Below, piece after piece: positions 5,335-7,674 of a stretch of DNA of 7,674 bases. The translations under genes were made by a program, and so were the position numbers. The first letter of the stretch is position 1. Every line of letters starts with the position of its first letter. Source of the DNA: Prevotella sp. CAG:1031 (GTDB taxonomy: Bacteria; Bacteroidota; Bacteroidia; Bacteroidales; Muribaculaceae); contig HF985567.1 of NCBI GenBank assembly GCA_000431215.1, positions 8,778 to 16,451 of the forward strand, given 5' to 3'. The notes below the pieces were generated by a model that searched no databases, was not told the origin of the DNA, and was given only the letters and a program-made list of their open reading frames with translations.

Positions 5335-6218
5335 AGACACTGGTTGTTGTCACCGGGGCCACTGCATCTGGCAAAACAACAACCGCCATTGCTTTGGCTA
5401 AAAAGCTCGGTTGCGACATCATTTCCGCCGACTCTCGCCAGATCTACCGTGACATTCCAATTATCACCGCGGCTCCCTCCCCCGACGAGTTAGCCGCGGT
5501 GAAACATCATTTTATAGGTATTCTTCCGCTTGAGTCCTATTATTCGGCAGCACGTTTCGAAGAAGACGTCATGGCACTCCTGCCGGAACTGTGGCGGCGG
5601 AATGACTACGCCATAATGGCCGGAGGCTCAATGATGTATATCGACGCCGTAACCCACGGTATCGACCCGATTCCGACGGTGAGCGACGAAATACGCCGCC
5701 GGGTTAAAGAGATCTGCGACCACGAAGGACTCGAAGCGGTAACAGCCATGCTCGGTAAACTCGACCCCGACTATCTCGCCCGCGTTGACCGCGCGAACAC
5801 CCGGCGTATTGTCCATGCCGTAGAGGTTTCACTTCAGGCAGGAATCCCCTACTCGACCATGCTGACGGGCACTCGTCAACAACGCGATTTCCGTGTTGTC
5901 AAACTGGCGCTCGATCTACCACGAGAGACATTGTTCGCGCGCATAAATGCCCGTGTGGAGGCCATGGAGGCAGCCGGCATGGAAGCCGAAGCAAGGAAGG
6001 TTTTTCATCTTCGCTACCTCAACTCTCTCAACACCGTAGGTTTCAAAGAAATGTTCGCCTATTTCGACGGCACTATGGATCGTACGACAGCTCTTGCGAG
6101 AATAGCGAAGAACACTCGCGTCTATGCTAAAAAGCAGCTGACATGGCTGCGTCGCGACCCAGATGTCAGATGGATCTCGCCTTCGGAGGCTGCCACTCTC
6201 GACGCCGCCTCACTATAG
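5331..6218 (+). CDS. miaA: tRNA dimethylallyltransferase
   Basis: Transfers a dimethylallyl group from DMAPP to N6 of A37 in tRNAs that read codons beginning with U, the first step toward ms2i6A. The 295 residues fit the family. Visible are the P-loop GATASGKT (9-16), ADSRQIYRD (33-41, with the conserved Asp34), GGSMMYIDAV (98-107, Ser where E. coli MiaA has Thr101, a conservative change), NTRRIVHAVEV (156-166), GFKEMF (237-242) and the C-terminal NTRVYAKKQLTWLRRD. The start is GTG, overlapping the pepT stop as GTGA. It is supported because MKTLVVVTG matches the usual MiaA N-terminus and any earlier start would run into pepT. The gene ends in CTATAG, shared with surE on the other strand. An 11-bp perfect inverted repeat lies within codons 45-58. 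Confidence 0.96.
   Translation: MKTLVVVTGATASGKTTTAIALAKKLGCDIISADSRQIYRDIPIITAAPSPDELAAVKHHFIGILPLESYYSAARFEEDVMALLPELWRRNDYAIMAGGSMMYIDAVTHGIDPIPTVSDEIRRRVKEICDHEGLEAVTAMLGKLDPDYLARVDRANTRRIVHAVEVSLQAGIPYSTMLTGTRQQRDFRVVKLALDLPRETLFARINARVEAMEAAGMEAEARKVFHLRYLNSLNTVGFKEMFAYFDGTMDRTTALARIAKNTRVYAKKQLTWLRRDPDVRWISPSEAATLDAASL
5464..5502. repeat. Perfect 11-bp inverted repeat inside miaA
   Basis: TCACCGCGGCT (5464-5474) and AGCCGCGGTGA (5492-5502) are exact reverse complements with a 17-base loop. Each arm contains the palindrome CCGCGG. In RNA this would be a GC-rich stem within the first fifth of the coding region (residues Ile45 to Lys58). It has no T-run, so an intrinsic terminator is unlikely. 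It may be a chance result of Ala-rich codons (GCG GCT and GCC GCG). Confidence 0.6.
6213..6218. other. Shared stop-codon palindrome of miaA and surE
   Basis: The hexamer CTATAG equals its own reverse complement. Read on the plus strand it gives the last Leu codon and TAG stop of miaA, and read on the minus strand it gives the last Leu codon and TAG stop of surE. The two convergent genes therefore overlap by six bases with no space for a terminator between them. Confidence 0.95.
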
Positions 6219-6977
6219 ACCGAGAAGGTTTGAAACAGCGTCAATACAGTCAATAGCGCTCTGGTCAGCACGCGCCGGAACTACAGTGGCATACTTCCTG
6301 GCAAGCCAATATTCATCTGTAGCTGAATCATCAGGCTCAATATTGACAAAGCGGCCGGTAAGCCAATAGAAAGGCTTCCCGAAAGGATCTGTATACTCTT
6401 TATATTCTTCGCTCCAATAGCCGCGTGCCGCACGCACAACTTTCAGACCCTCGATGTCGACTCCGGCCGGGAAGTTGACATTCAGACAAATACCGCGTTC
6501 AAGCCCGTTGGCAAGCACCTTCTCCGTTATGTCGCGTATATACGGGACGGTTCGGCTGAAATCTGCCTTCATGCTGTGATCGAGCAATGAATAGCCTATA
6601 GCCGGAATTCCCGCCATTGTAGCCTCGATCGCAGCTCCCATTGTGCCGGAATATGTTATACAATTGCCGGCATTCGATCCATGGTTGCAGCCTGAAAGCA
6701 TGATGTCGGGCCGACTGTCTGCGACAGCATGGAGCCCGAGCTTGACACAATCTACAGGAGTCCCGTCGACAGAAAATACTCTGGCTCCATGGTAGCTGTC
6801 ACATTCTTTCAGACGCAGAGGCCGGTTGACAGTTATTGCCGACGACTGCCCCGAATGAGGCTCGGCCGGGGCAACAGCTATAATATCGCCCATATCGGCG
6901 ACACAGTCGATCAGATGGCGAAGGCCGGGAGCTTCGACACTATCGTCATTACTTATAAAAATCAGTGGTTTCGTCAT
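6213..6977 (-). CDS. surE: 5'/3'-nucleotidase SurE
   Basis: Metal-dependent phosphatase of the SurE family, which removes phosphate from nucleoside 5'- and 3'-monophosphates, and in E. coli also acts on short polyphosphate. It is linked to stationary-phase survival there. The protein from the chosen start has 254 residues, the usual length. It opens with IFISNDDSVEAPGL, whose Asn10-Asp11-Asp12 carries the metal-binding acids, then AVAPAEPHSGQSSAIT (34-49, Ser42 ligand), DGTPVDCVKLGL (71-82) and LSGCNHGSNAG (94-104, Asn98 ligand). The frame stays open 43 codons upstream to 7106. I chose the ATG at 6977 because SurE proteins start a few residues before the NDD motif and the extension covers a predicted promoter. 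The gene converges with miaA and diverges from pyrB. Confidence 0.95.
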   Translation of the reverse strand: MTKPLIFISNDDSVEAPGLRHLIDCVADMGDIIAVAPAEPHSGQSSAITVNRPLRLKECDSYHGARVFSVDGTPVDCVKLGLHAVADSRPDIMLSGCNHGSNAGNCITYSGTMGAAIEATMAGIPAIGYSLLDHSMKADFSRTVPYIRDITEKVLANGLERGICLNVNFPAGVDIEGLKVVRAARGYWSEEYKEYTDPFGKPFYWLTGRFVNIEPDDSATDEYWLARKYATVVPARADQSAIDCIDAVSNLLGL

Positions 6978-7000
6978 TGTTGATATTTGCTTTTCAACTG

Positions 7001-7008
7001 CAAAGGTA
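7001..7008 (-). promoter_or_regulatory. Predicted -7 promoter element of surE
   Basis: On the minus strand TACCTTTG (7008-7001) matches TAnnTTTG and lies 23 bases upstream of the surE ATG at 6977, which leaves a leader of about 15-20 bases. I see no clear TTG element at the expected distance upstream. The spacer before the ATG (AAGCAAATATCAACA) is A-rich, as is typical for Bacteroidota starts. Confidence 0.55.
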
Positions 7009-7056
7009 GCAAGAATCGGGCAACTCACGATGACTTTGGAACCGTAGCGAAAAAAA

Positions 7057-7090
7057 TTTGCGGATAAAACGAAAAAAACGCTTACCTTTG
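7057..7090 (+). promoter_or_regulatory. Predicted promoter of pyrB
   Basis: TTTG (7057-7060) and TACCTTTG (7083-7090) fit the Bacteroidota -33/-7 pattern, with a 22-base spacer that is slightly long. The -7 octamer is identical to the one in front of surE on the other strand. The pyrB ATG begins 28 bases after the -7 element. The leader contains the 8-base palindrome GAAATTTC (7097-7104) flanked by TGAA and TTCA. Confidence 0.6.
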
Positions 7091-7117
7091 TGAAACGAAA
7101 TTTCATTCAGGCCAGTC

Positions 7118-7674
7118 ATGAACCACAATTCCTTGGTGTCGATCTCCGATATCGACCGCGACGAAATTCTGAGGTTGCTCGACCGCGCTGCTTCTTTCGA
7201 GGCTAATCCGAACCGACGGTTGCTCGAAGGAAAAGTTGTGGCGACCCTCTTTTTTGAACCGTCGACGCGCACGCGTCTGAGTTTTGAAACCGCAGTCAAC
7301 CGCCTCGGAGGCCGCGTGATAGGCTTCAGTGATGCTGCCACATCGAGCTCGTCGAAAGGCGAGACACTGAAAGACACTATAAAAATGGTGTCGAACTATG
7401 TCGACCTCATCATAATGCGACACTATCTCGAAGGAGCTGCGCGATACGCTACCGAGGTTACCGAAACCCCGATAATCAACGCCGGCGACGGCGCTCACCA
7501 ACATCCGTCGCAAACAATGCTCGATCTCTACTCTATCCGCAAAACGCAGGGACGCCTCGAAGATCTGACAATAACTCTCGTTGGAGACCTGAAATACGGA
7601 CGCACGGTTCATTCTCTGATTATGGCGATGAAGTACTTCAACCCGACATTCCGCTTCGTTGCCTGCGACGCTCT
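7118..7674 (+). CDS. pyrB: Aspartate carbamoyltransferase catalytic chain (N-terminal part)
   Basis: First committed enzyme of de novo pyrimidine synthesis in the cytoplasm: carbamoyl phosphate plus L-aspartate give N-carbamoyl-L-aspartate. The window holds 185 of about 305 residues, and the rest runs off the right edge. The carbamoyl-phosphate site STRTRLSFE (49-57) is present, as are the SSSKGETL loop (77-84, Lys80 corresponding to the mobile active-site lysine), MRHYLEGAARYA (100-111), the catalytic His129 in HQHPSQTMLDL, and GDLKYGRTVHSL (156-167). The GDLKYGRTVHS segment and the Lys loop distinguish it from ornithine carbamoyltransferase. The ATG at 7118 gives a normal start (MNHNSLVSISDIDRDEIL). 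In E. coli pyrB is followed by the regulatory gene pyrI, which could follow here but is not visible. It diverges from surE across 140 bases. Confidence 0.96.
   Translation, partial: MNHNSLVSISDIDRDEILRLLDRAASFEANPNRRLLEGKVVATLFFEPSTRTRLSFETAVNRLGGRVIGFSDAATSSSSKGETLKDTIKMVSNYVDLIIMRHYLEGAARYATEVTETPIINAGDGAHQHPSQTMLDLYSIRKTQGRLEDLTITLVGDLKYGRTVHSLIMAMKYFNPTFRFVACDA

Noticed and set aside
4519..5340. Minus-strand frame of 273 codons opposite pepT.
   Set aside because: The plus strand encodes all PepT metal ligands and is continuous. The antisense product shows no recognisable domain.
6978..7106. A 43-codon N-terminal extension of SurE from the earlier ATG at 7106.
   Set aside because: SurE proteins begin just before the NDD motif. 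The extension has no family similarity and overlaps the predicted surE promoter and part of the pyrB promoter region.
7103..7612. Minus-strand frame of 169 codons opposite pyrB.
   Set aside because: The plus strand encodes an intact aspartate carbamoyltransferase N-terminus with its active-site residues.

Overview
The window looks like a chromosomal housekeeping segment from a member of the Bacteroidales, plausibly a gut Muribaculaceae-like lineage. The family-level placement is an inference. The grounds are an SDR-type L-threonine 3-dehydrogenase, -7 promoter elements of the Bacteroidota form TAnnTTTG, A-rich start regions without Shine-Dalgarno sequences, a short secreted protein resembling a type IX secretion tail, and a pseudouridine synthase with a long Gly/Gln/Asn/Tyr/Arg-rich N-terminus. 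No mobile element, CRISPR array, tRNA or rRNA is visible, and no gene-free stretch exceeds 300 bases.

Layout. (1) 1-452, plus: the 3' end of the threonine dehydrogenase gene, followed by a strong hairpin terminator shared with the convergent operon. (2) 3469-527, minus: a two-gene operon, rRNA pseudouridine synthase (RsuA/RluB family) then asnS, 9 bases apart. It is read from a predicted promoter about 150 bases upstream of the first start codon. (3) 3744-6218, plus: a small secreted protein, peptidase T (pepT) and tRNA dimethylallyltransferase (miaA). pepT and miaA overlap by four bases (GTGA). (4) 6977-6213, minus: surE, whose stop overlaps the stop of miaA inside the palindrome CTATAG. (5) 7118 to the right edge, plus: pyrB, cut by the window, divergent from surE.

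Three genes serve translation: asnS charges tRNA-Asn, the RluB-like enzyme modifies rRNA, and miaA modifies tRNA A37. pepT and the threonine dehydrogenase belong to peptide and amino-acid catabolism, and surE and pyrB to nucleotide metabolism. No single pathway joins them. The parts most worth a second look are the low-complexity repeat domain of the pseudouridine synthase and its Asn-dense stretch upstream of asnS, the leader of that operon with a possible coupled 15-codon reading frame, the stand-alone secretion-tail-like protein, and the shared CTATAG ending of miaA and surE. I see no convincing wholly new multi-gene system.
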